NCBI GenBank assembly: GCA_003648815.1
Contig: QMPZ01000039.1
Location: 1-10,702, forward strand
Reading direction: 5' to 3'
DNA length: 10,702 nucleotides
Origin: Candidatus Aerophobota bacterium
GTDB lineage: Bacteria; Aerophobota; Aerophobia; Aerophobales; B47-G16
Numbering within the stretch: the stretch's first letter is position 1; each line of letters begins with the position of its first letter. The notes under the pieces are model-generated. The model saw nothing but the letters and a program-made list of their open reading frames with translations, was not told where the DNA came from and made no database searches. A program made the position numbers and the translations under genes. Positions 1-5,426 of this stretch are shown in pieces.

Positions 1-1244
1 TGAGCATACATTATCGTAGTGTGGTCCTTACCCCCGAATTTTTCTCCTATCTCCGGAAAGGAAGCATCTGTCAGTTCCCGGCATAGATACATTGCCACCT
101 GTCTTGGAAGGGCAATCGATTTCACCCTCCTCTTTATCTTAAGGTCAGATTCCTTGATCTTGTAATACTTACTTACCACCTTCTGGATCAGCTCAATTGT
201 GATAGCTTTAGATTCTTCCTTAGGAAGTATGTTTTTCAGAATCTCCATAGCTGATTCCGTATCTATTTTCCTGTTGAGTAAGGAAGAGTAAGCGATTAAA
301 CGGGTGAGACATCCTTCTAACTTACGGATATTTGTCTTTATCCTCTCCGCTATAAAAAGAGCTACTTTATCTGGAAGATGAACATTCTCTGCTTCCGCCT
401 TCTTTTTTAAGATAGCAATTCTCGTCTCAAGATCGGGAGGTTGAATGTCAGCTATCAAACCCCATTCAAAACGTGATTGAAGTCTTTTTTCTAAGGTGGG
501 AATTTCTCCTGGGGGTCTGTCGCTGGAAAGAACTATTTGTTTGCGGGCCTCATACAATGAATTGAAGGTGTGAAAAAATTCCTCCTGAGTTCGTTCCTTT
601 CCCGCTAAAAAATGAATGTCGTCGACTAAAAGAACATCTTTGTTTCTGTATTTTTCCCTGAACTCTACTGTCTTATCATCTCTAATGGCGTTTATCAGCT
701 CATTGGTGAACTGTTCTGAGGAAACATAAGCAAAACTTAACTCAGGCTTATTTTTGATGATGTAGTGAGCGATAGCCTGTAGAAGATGAGTTTTCCCTAA
801 TCCCACATCACCATAAATAAATAAGGGATTATAAGCATGCGAGGGAGATTGGGCCACTGCCAGCGCAGCTGCGTGGGCTAAGCGATTGCCATTACCCACC
901 ACAAAGTTATCAAAATTGTATTTTGGGTTTAACCTTGAGGTGTAATGAATTTTTTGAAGTGGTGCCTTTGGAGCTATATCTGAAGTATCATCCTTTTCTA
1001 AGGAGACAAATTCTATCTTCATCTCATGGCCGACAACGGCATTTAATTCCTCTCTTATTAGGGGCAGATATTTTTCCTCTACCCAGCTTTTTAAAAAATC
1101 ACTGGGAGCCTCTATGGTTAGCTTATCTTGGGTAAGGGAATGAAGAGTGAGAGGCTTAAACCATGTTCCAAAGATCTGTGGTTTAAGTTTTCTTTTAAGT
1201 CTTGACAGAAGCTCATTCCAGATATTTTCCCCTTGAATGTCCAT
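1..1244 (-). CDS. dnaA: Chromosomal replication initiator DnaA (3' end beyond window)
   Basis: DnaA binds DnaA boxes as an ATP-dependent multimer, opens the replication origin and recruits the helicase; it also acts as a transcription factor. The first 414 codons are visible. Domain I spans residues 1-80 (WFKPL at 28-32). A short linker of roughly 25 residues stands in for domain II. The AAA+ core follows: Walker A GDVGLGKT at 145-152, Walker B VLLVDD at 204-209, sensor-1 region LSSDRPP at 239-245, SRFEWGL at 257-263 with the likely arginine finger, and NIRKLEG at 305-311 (sensor 2). Domain IV carries the DnaA signature, CRELTDASFPEIGEKF at 388-403 and GGKDHTT at 404-410. The second Walker A residue is Asp where Gly is usual; this position is not catalytic. 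By family length about 25-40 residues lie beyond the left edge. The ATG has a modest AAAAGGG ribosome site six bases upstream. The gene is divergent from the nucleotide cluster, with DnaA boxes 55 bases upstream. Identification is certain. Confidence 0.98.
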   Translation of the reverse strand, partial: MDIQGENIWNELLSRLKRKLKPQIFGTWFKPLTLHSLTQDKLTIEAPSDFLKSWVEEKYLPLIREELNAVVGHEMKIEFVSLEKDDTSDIAPKAPLQKIHYTSRLNPKYNFDNFVVGNGNRLAHAAALAVAQSPSHAYNPLFIYGDVGLGKTHLLQAIAHYIIKNKPELSFAYVSSEQFTNELINAIRDDKTVEFREKYRNKDVLLVDDIHFLAGKERTQEEFFHTFNSLYEARKQIVLSSDRPPGEIPTLEKRLQSRFEWGLIADIQPPDLETRIAILKKKAEAENVHLPDKVALFIAERIKTNIRKLEGCLTRLIAYSSLLNRKIDTESAMEILKNILPKEESKAITIELIQKVVSKYYKIKESDLKIKRRVKSIALPRQVAMYLCRELTDASFPEIGEKFGGKDHTTIMYA

Positions 1245-1264
1245 CTAAAGCCCTTTTCTAAAAA

Positions 1265-1292
1265 TTTATGCGAAGCACACGCTTGAAGTTAA
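1265..1292 (-). promoter_or_regulatory. Candidate dnaA promoter
   Basis: On the minus strand, TTAACT (1287-1292) and CATAAA (1265-1270) are separated by 16 bases. Each matches the sigma-70 -35 and -10 consensus at four of six positions. The element sits about 20 bases upstream of the dnaA ATG and immediately downstream of the DnaA-box palindrome. DnaA bound there could repress its own transcription. The match is moderate and no start site can be seen directly. Confidence 0.35.
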
Positions 1293-1298
1293 TCACAG

Positions 1299-1322
1299 AG
1301 TTATCCACAGCTGTGGATAACT
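1299..1322. promoter_or_regulatory. Paired consensus DnaA boxes in a perfect 24-bp palindrome
   Basis: Bases 1301-1309 read TTATCCACA, the strict DnaA-box consensus. Bases 1312-1320 read its reverse complement TGTGGATAA. With the GC between them and matching flanks, 1299-1322 is a perfect 24-bp palindrome. A degenerate third box, TTAATCACA with two mismatches, lies at 1289-1297 in the same orientation as the first. The site is upstream of dnaA in the divergent gap, so it suits dnaA autoregulation, part of an origin, or both. AT-rich stretches that could unwind lie at about 1361-1381 and 1481-1508. Confidence 0.88.
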
Positions 1323-1330
1323 AAAAAGCG

Positions 1331-1510
1331 TTGAAAATTGAGGAAAAGACAAGAAAGTCTGCTAATTTTTTCTTCATAAAAGACAAGCCAGATGATGATT
1401 TTAAAGGTTCTGCAGAAATTGGTGGAGGAAAATTGTTCAGTTTCATTTTATATCTTATATCGGTACCTGTCAACTACCGAAAATCAATTTTAGCTTTCTT
1501 TTTAAATTGA
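1331..1510 (+). other. Possible small ORF (59 codons), unproven
   Basis: A reading frame is open from a TTG at 1331 to a TGA at 1508-1510. It would encode a lysine- and acid-rich N-terminal half and a hydrophobic C-terminal half (residues 35-59, including FSFILYLISVPV). The 1331 TTG has no ribosome binding site. An internal TTG at 1433 is preceded by GGAGG at 1424-1428 with four bases between, and would give a 25-residue hydrophobic peptide. I recognise no family. The frame overlaps the candidate promoter and inverted repeat of the downstream cluster, so it could equally be a chance open frame in AT-rich regulatory DNA. Confidence 0.15.
1460..1480. repeat. Inverted repeat, possible operator
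   Basis: TCGGTA at 1460-1465 is matched by TACCGA at 1475-1480, a six-base perfect inverted repeat around a nine-base spacer. It lies 26 bases upstream of the TTGACA at 1507. A weak alternative promoter (TTGTTC at 1433-1438, TATATC at 1456-1461, spacer 17) would start transcription inside or next to it. The geometry suits a dimeric repressor site for the plus-strand cluster. It does not match an operator I can name, and no regulator gene is in the window. Confidence 0.3.
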
Positions 1511-1534
1511 CAGAGCTTGAGAATATGCTAAATT
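1507..1534 (+). promoter_or_regulatory. Candidate promoter of the plus-strand nucleotide cluster
   Basis: A perfect -35 hexamer TTGACA (1507-1512) is followed after 16 bases by TAAATT (1529-1534), four of six to the -10 consensus. Transcription would start near 1541, just before the AAGGAGG ribosome site at 1546-1552. This explains the TTG at 1507 as promoter sequence rather than a start codon and supports the GTG at 1558 as the HIT-gene start. Confidence 0.5.
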
Positions 1535-1545
1535 TAAACCATGAA

Positions 1546-1552
1546 AAGGAGG
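1546..1552 (+). promoter_or_regulatory. Ribosome binding site that sets the HIT-gene start
   Basis: AAGGAGG lies five bases before GTG 1558, with a second GGAGG overlapping it at 1551-1555. The in-frame TTG at 1507 and ATG at 1525 have no comparable site. Confidence 0.75.
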
Positions 1553-1557
1553 AGGAA

Positions 1558-2073
1558 GTGGAAAGACTGTGGGCTCCATGGCGAAGTAAATATATTTTAT
1601 GTGGCAACAAGGAAAAGGAATGTTTTCTCTGTCAGAAGCCCAGAGAAAATAAGGATGAGGAAAACTATATTCTTTTAAGGGGAAAAAGCTGCCTGGTAAT
1701 GCTCAATGTCTTTCCCTACAATAATGGACATCTTTTAATAGCTCCTTACAGGCATATCGCCTCTGTAGAGGAGTTGAGCGAGGAGGAGAGAATAGAGCTT
1801 ATGGAGCTTTCCTCCCGGATGGTGGTCTTGCTTAAAAATATCTTGCACCCGCAAGGATTTAATTTAGGAATGAACATAGGAGCTGTAGCAGGAGCAGGGG
1901 TAGCAGGTCACTTGCATCTTCACATAGTTCCTCGCTGGAGTGGAGATACCAACTTTATGCCCGTCCTTTCGGACAGCAAGGTGATCTCGGAATCCCTTGA
2001 TGATACCTACAGAAAATTAAAAAAGGGGTTGGAGGGGATGAGTAAAGATGAAGCTTTCGGAGAAAATAGCTAA
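1558..2073 (+). CDS. HIT-family nucleotide hydrolase or phosphorylase (Ap4A phosphorylase-like)
   Basis: HIT proteins cleave nucleotide conjugates by way of a nucleotidylated histidine. This 171-residue protein begins MERLWAPWR, the usual opening of the bacterial HIT branch that includes Ap4A phosphorylase-like enzymes. It has a CFLC pair at 22-25, a likely zinc site with histidines nearer the centre. The core NNGHLLIAPYRH is at 55-66 and the catalytic triad HLHLH at 118-122, with H118, H120 and H122 as the HxHxH histidines. GTG 1558 is chosen because the family N-terminus starts there and a strong ribosome site precedes it; the in-frame TTG at 1507 would add 17 residues of unlikely sequence. 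It is the first gene of the cluster, and its last 26 bases overlap nadE. The family is certain. The substrate (Ap4A, adenylyl conjugates or another dinucleotide) is not decided by sequence. Confidence 0.93.
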   Translation: MERLWAPWRSKYILCGNKEKECFLCQKPRENKDEENYILLRGKSCLVMLNVFPYNNGHLLIAPYRHIASVEELSEEERIELMELSSRMVVLLKNILHPQGFNLGMNIGAVAGAGVAGHLHLHIVPRWSGDTNFMPVLSDSKVISESLDDTYRKLKKGLEGMSKDEAFGENS

Positions 2074-2803
2074 GTGGATTAAGGATAAAGTTCAAGAGGC
2101 AGGAGCCGAAGGAGTGGTATTCGGGTTAAGTGGTGGCCTTGACTCCTCAGTGGTGGCTTGTCTGGTAAGGAAAGCCCTTGAAGATAAGGCTCTTGGACTT
2201 ATAATGCCCTGCCATAGCGACCCGACGGATGAGAAATACGCTCTTCTTGTTGCCAAAAGGTTCAGCATAAGGACGAGGCGGGTGGATTTAGGAGCTGTGT
2301 ATGAGGAATTTTTAAAAGTTCTTCCCCCAGGTAGGAGGGTTTCTTTGGCCAATTTGAAGCCGAGGCTGAGGATGGTAACCCTCTATTACTTTGCCAACGA
2401 ACTAAATTATCTGGTAGCTGGTACAGGGAACAAGAGCGAGATATCCACAGGTTATTTTACCAAGTACGGAGACGGAGGGGTGGATATCCTTCCTATTGGG
2501 GGCCTGCTAAAGACTCAGGTGAGGAAGTTGGCAAAAGAGCTAAGGATTCCTGAGGAAATAATAAGGAGAGCGCCCACCGCTGGTCTGTGGGAAGGGCAGA
2601 CCGACGAGGATGAGCTGGGCCTAAGTTATGAGGACCTGGATAGGGCGATCCTGGCTATAGAGTCAGGAAGGAGGGGCAATCTGGCACCTGCAATAATGGA
2701 CAGGGTTGAAGGGTTAATAAAAAGGTCCGCTCATAAGAGGTCACCAATTCCCGTATTCAAGCCGGAAGAGAGGCTCGAAGAGGGTGATAAGATGGTGCGG
2801 TAA
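2048..2803 (+). CDS. nadE: NH3-dependent NAD+ synthetase
   Basis: NadE activates deamido-NAD with ATP and amidates it to NAD in the cytoplasm. The 251-residue protein is the short, ammonia-using form: it has no N-terminal nitrilase-like glutaminase domain. The ATP-pyrophosphatase loop SGGLDSS is at 28-34, GTGNKSE at 125-131, the KYGDGGVD substrate loop at 139-146, and WEGQTDEDELG at 181-191, all family hallmarks. The ATG overlaps the HIT gene by 26 bases in another frame, with GGAGGGG at 2031-2037 ten bases upstream. This implies translational coupling. Without its own glutaminase it must use free ammonia or a partner; the nearby glutaminase domains in GuaA and PurQ belong to other complexes. 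Confidence 0.96.
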   Translation: MKLSEKIAKWIKDKVQEAGAEGVVFGLSGGLDSSVVACLVRKALEDKALGLIMPCHSDPTDEKYALLVAKRFSIRTRRVDLGAVYEEFLKVLPPGRRVSLANLKPRLRMVTLYYFANELNYLVAGTGNKSEISTGYFTKYGDGGVDILPIGGLLKTQVRKLAKELRIPEEIIRRAPTAGLWEGQTDEDELGLSYEDLDRAILAIESGRRGNLAPAIMDRVEGLIKRSAHKRSPIPVFKPEERLEEGDKMVR

Positions 2804-2815
2804 AAAGAAGCTACC

Positions 2816-2820
2816 GGAGG
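2816..2820 (+). promoter_or_regulatory. Ribosome binding site that sets the guaA start at TTG
   Basis: GGAGG is eight bases before TTG 2829. The alternative in-frame GTG at 2784, inside the nadE end, has only a poor purine stretch upstream and would add 15 residues before the conserved N-terminus. Confidence 0.65.
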
Positions 2821-2828
2821 CATATAAA

Positions 2829-4382
2829 TTGTCTACTAACTTATATGGGGAGATAATAGCCATTCTGGATTTTGGCTCACAGTATAACCAGTTAATTGCG
2901 CGTCGAGTAAGGGAAAACCATGTCTACTGCAGGCTTCTTCCCTTTGACATTTCCCCCTCGAAGCTGCTCAGTTTAAATCCTAAGGGTATTATTCTTTCTG
3001 GAGGGCCAGCCAACGTATATGAAAAGAGCGCCCCTTTACCCGATCCTGGGATCTTCGAGTTAGGAATCCCTATATTGGGAATCTGTTATGGTATGCAGGT
3101 GATGGGATATCTTTTGGGGGGTGAGGTTACCCCCACCCCGAAAAGGGAGTATGGATCAAGGAAGTTATTTGTGGATAAAGATGAGGACCTGTTTTATGGC
3201 TTAGGTTCCCGCCTGACTGTCTGGATGAGCCATGAGGATCAACTATCAAAGCTTCCCCCGGGATTTGAGGTCATCGCTCATACGGAGAGCTGCCCTTTGG
3301 CTAGTATAAGGGATAAGAAGAGGAGATTTTATGGAGTTCAGTTTCACCCTGAGGTAGTCCACACTCATAAGGGAAAGCAGATTCTACAAAACTTTCTCTT
3401 TAAGATATGCGGTTGTTCAGGAGAGTGGACGATGAGCTCTTTCATCGATTATTCCCTCAGCTGGATAAGAAAGAAAGTGGGTAAGGCAAGGGTGATCTGT
3501 GCCTTAAGCGGGGGAGTGGACTCATCGGTCACGGCCACCTTGGTGAGTAAGGCCATCGGTAATAGATTGGAGTGTATATTCGTGGACAACGGTCTTCTCC
3601 GTGAGAAGGAGGCAGAAGAGGTTAGAAGAACATTTAGTGATCACCTTCACCTGAACGTACACTACGTCGATGCGGCGGATAGGTTCTTGAGAAGACTGAG
3701 AGGGGTAAGTGATCCAGAAAAGAAGAGAAAGATCATCGGAGAAGAATTTATCGAGGTCTTCGAGGAGAAGGCGAGGGAGCTGGGCAAGATAGATTTCCTC
3801 GCTCAGGGAACGCTGTATCCGGATGTAATTGAGAGCACTTCCGCAAAAGGGGGACCTTCGTCCACCATTAAGAGCCATCATAATGTGGGGGGTCTACCCA
3901 GGAAGATGCATTTTAAGCTCATCGAGCCGTTAAGGGACCTTTTTAAGGATGAGGTAAGGGCTTTAGGAAGACAGCTTGGGCTTCCCGAAAGGATAGTTAA
4001 CCGACAGCCCTTTCCCGGACCAGGTCTTGCGGTGAGGATTGTAGGGGAGGTCACCAAGGAACGGCTTGACATCCTTCGCCAGGCAGACTTGAGGGTTCAG
4101 GAGGAGATGGAAAAATATGAGGGATATCGAGATATCTGGCAGTCGTTCGCTGTGCTGCTTCCAATAAAAAGCGTGGGAGTGATGGGCGATGAGCGGACTT
4201 ATGAATACACGGTGGCTATTCGAGCAGTTACCAGCTTAGATGGGATGACCGCCGACTGGGCTAAGCTTCCCTATGATCTTTTGGAGAGGATATCCCAGAG
4301 GATCATAAATGAGGTGAAAGGAGTAAACAGGGTGGTCTACGACATAAGTTCCAAGCCTCCCAGCACCATCGAGTGGGAATAG
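2829..4382 (+). CDS. guaA: GMP synthase, glutamine-hydrolysing
   Basis: GuaA converts XMP to GMP, using ATP and ammonia released from glutamine. The protein has 517 residues from TTG 2829, close to the usual 510-525. The class I glutaminase domain covers about 8-195: nucleophile C86 in GICYGMQ, then H173 and E175 in QFHPE. The ATP-pyrophosphatase domain has SGGVDSS at 227-233. The C-terminal dimerisation domain carries the usual PFPGPGLAVRI and ends in the conserved SKPPSTIEWE. All catalytic residues are present. TTG is preferred over the upstream GTG 2784 because of the GGAGG at 2816-2820 and because the conserved part (IIAILDFGSQY) starts nine residues in. It follows nadE by 25 bases. NadE and GuaA share the same adenylating fold and SGG(L/V)DSS loop but are distinct enzymes. 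Confidence 0.97.
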   Translation: MSTNLYGEIIAILDFGSQYNQLIARRVRENHVYCRLLPFDISPSKLLSLNPKGIILSGGPANVYEKSAPLPDPGIFELGIPILGICYGMQVMGYLLGGEVTPTPKREYGSRKLFVDKDEDLFYGLGSRLTVWMSHEDQLSKLPPGFEVIAHTESCPLASIRDKKRRFYGVQFHPEVVHTHKGKQILQNFLFKICGCSGEWTMSSFIDYSLSWIRKKVGKARVICALSGGVDSSVTATLVSKAIGNRLECIFVDNGLLREKEAEEVRRTFSDHLHLNVHYVDAADRFLRRLRGVSDPEKKRKIIGEEFIEVFEEKARELGKIDFLAQGTLYPDVIESTSAKGGPSSTIKSHHNVGGLPRKMHFKLIEPLRDLFKDEVRALGRQLGLPERIVNRQPFPGPGLAVRIVGEVTKERLDILRQADLRVQEEMEKYEGYRDIWQSFAVLLPIKSVGVMGDERTYEYTVAIRAVTSLDGMTADWAKLPYDLLERISQRIINEVKGVNRVVYDISSKPPSTIEWE

Positions 4383-4441
4383 AGAAAAAGATTTAGCCGA
4401 GTGACTCAGAAGCTATATTTTTTAAATAAGAAGGAGCCAGA
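4383..4441 (+). other. guaA-purS gap, the largest gap inside the cluster
   Basis: These 59 bases hold a nine-base palindrome GAGTGACTC at 4399-4407, too small to be a terminator. A -10-like TATATT lies at 4414-4419, five of six to consensus, but no good -35 sits 16-18 bases before it. The purS ribosome site AAGGAG is at 4431-4436. A weak internal promoter for purS onward is possible but not supported strongly. Confidence 0.3.
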
Positions 4442-4702
4442 GTGTTTGAGGTTAAGATATATGTAAGTCTGAAGAAGGGTGTGGCTGACCCTCAAGGAGC
4501 AACCATAAAGGGTGCTCTTGAGGCATTGGGATATGGGGGCATAGAGGATGTTCGGATGGGCAAATATATTCAGATAAAGATAAACAGCTCAAGCAAACAG
4601 GATGCAGAGAAAAAGATAAAGGAGATGTGCGAGAAGCTCCTGGTAAATCCAGTCATTGAGCGGTATAGCTATGAAATTTCGCTGCCTGATCGTTCTCCTT
4701 GA
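4442..4702 (+). CDS. purS: FGAM synthetase subunit PurS
   Basis: PurS is the small bridging subunit of the three-part FGAM synthetase; it helps dock PurQ on PurL and pass ammonia between them. The 86-residue product has the family's usual size and pattern: an opening beta strand (FEVKIYVSLKKGVADPQG, residues 2-19), then GALEALGY with the GIEDVRMGKYIQIKI stretch, then a helix and the closing VNPVIERYSYEI. The start is GTG, with AAGGAG five bases upstream. It precedes purQ by 23 bases, the normal partner order. PurS implies that PurL is the small type that lacks a fused glutaminase, as is seen downstream. Confidence 0.95.
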   Translation: MFEVKIYVSLKKGVADPQGATIKGALEALGYGGIEDVRMGKYIQIKINSSSKQDAEKKIKEMCEKLLVNPVIERYSYEISLPDRSP

Positions 4703-4714
4703 GAAAAGAGGAAT

Positions 4715-4723
4715 AGGAGGTGA
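4715..4723 (+). promoter_or_regulatory. Full-length ribosome binding site that sets the purQ start
   Basis: AGGAGGTGA is a full nine-base match to the 16S anti-Shine-Dalgarno complement, with GGAGG ending five bases before ATG 4726. The in-frame GTG at 4720 lies inside this site, so it is not the start. Confidence 0.85.
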
Positions 4724-4725
4724 GG

Positions 4726-5421
4726 ATGAGGTTTGGGGTGGTAGTCTTTCCCGGCTCAAACTGTGACTATGACTGCTATTATGTAATCAAACACGTCTTA
4801 AAAAGAGAGGTTAATTTTATCTGGCATAAGGAGAGGAAATTAAGCGGCTATGACTGCATTATTCTTCCCGGGGGTTTCTCTTATGGAGATTATCTTCGCA
4901 CAGGAGCCATTGCCAGGTTTTCCCCGGTGATGAGGGAGGTAGAATCCTATGCTAAGGATGGAGGTCTGGTGATAGGTATATGCAATGGTTTTCAGATTCT
5001 CCTTGAGACGGGACTTTTGCCAGGGGCGATGACAAGAAACAAGAACCTCAACTTCATCTGTAAGTTTGTGAACATCTTGGTGGAAAATGAGCGTACCCCT
5101 TATACAAATCTTTGCAGAAAGGGGCAGGTTTTAAGAGTCCCTATCGCCCATATTGAGGGAAACTACTATGCCGATGAGAAGACGCTAAAGGATTTGAAGG
5201 AGAACGGACAGGTTGTCTTCAGATATTGCGATGAAGAGGGAAAGGTTTCGGAAAGCTCAAATCCCAATGGTTCAAAGGAGGCCATAGCTGGCATCTGCAA
5301 TAAGGAGGGAAATGTATTGGGGATGATGCCCCATCCGGAAAGAGCATCAGAGGCTATTCTTGGCTCCGAGGATGGAAGGCTTATCTTTGAGTCGATTATA
5401 AATACCTTAAAGATGAGGTGA
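4726..5421 (+). CDS. purQ: FGAM synthetase glutaminase subunit PurQ
   Basis: PurQ hydrolyses glutamine and feeds ammonia to PurL for the FGAR to FGAM step of purine synthesis. From ATG 4726 it has 231 residues, normal for the family, and starts MRFGVVVFPGSNCD, the classic N-terminus. Class I glutaminase residues are visible: nucleophile C86 in IGICNGFQ, and H203 and E205 in MMPHPERA. The oxyanion-region LPGGFSYGDYLR is at 48-58. The TGA overlaps the GTG of a longer possible nrdD reading, and its sequence forms part of the nrdD ribosome site. It is followed by nrdD rather than purL, which is unusual for this gene set. Confidence 0.97.
   Translation: MRFGVVVFPGSNCDYDCYYVIKHVLKREVNFIWHKERKLSGYDCIILPGGFSYGDYLRTGAIARFSPVMREVESYAKDGGLVIGICNGFQILLETGLLPGAMTRNKNLNFICKFVNILVENERTPYTNLCRKGQVLRVPIAHIEGNYYADEKTLKDLKENGQVVFRYCDEEGKVSESSNPNGSKEAIAGICNKEGNVLGMMPHPERASEAILGSEDGRLIFESIINTLKMR
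5415..5421 (+). promoter_or_regulatory. Ribosome binding site for nrdD inside the purQ end
   Basis: GAGGTGA, made from the last purQ codons and stop, lies five bases before ATG 5427. GTG 5418, which would give three more residues, falls inside this site and has no good site of its own, so ATG 5427 is preferred. Confidence 0.6.
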
Positions 5422-5426
5422 AAGAA

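Noticed and set aside
923..1135. Plus-strand ORF of 70 codons inside dnaA
   Set aside because: It is antisense to a conserved, intact dnaA frame and its translation resembles no family.
1391..1399. GATGATGAT near the DnaA boxes as a DnaA-trio element
   Set aside because: A DnaA-trio reads TAG repeats 5' to 3' next to a box. Neither strand here gives that (the complement is ATCATCATC), and the distance to the nearest box is about 70 bases.
1507..1557. N-terminal extension of the HIT protein from TTG 1507
   Set aside because: The TTG is better read as the TTGACA -35 element. The 17 added residues do not resemble the family, and a strong ribosome site points to GTG 1558.
1245..1557. Purine riboswitch or other structured leader RNA upstream of the cluster
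   Set aside because: I see no conserved purine-riboswitch core, and the best promoter candidate would leave a leader of only about 15 bases.
4399..4407. GAGTGACTC palindrome as a terminator between guaA and purS
   Set aside because: A four-base stem with one base between cannot form a stable hairpin.
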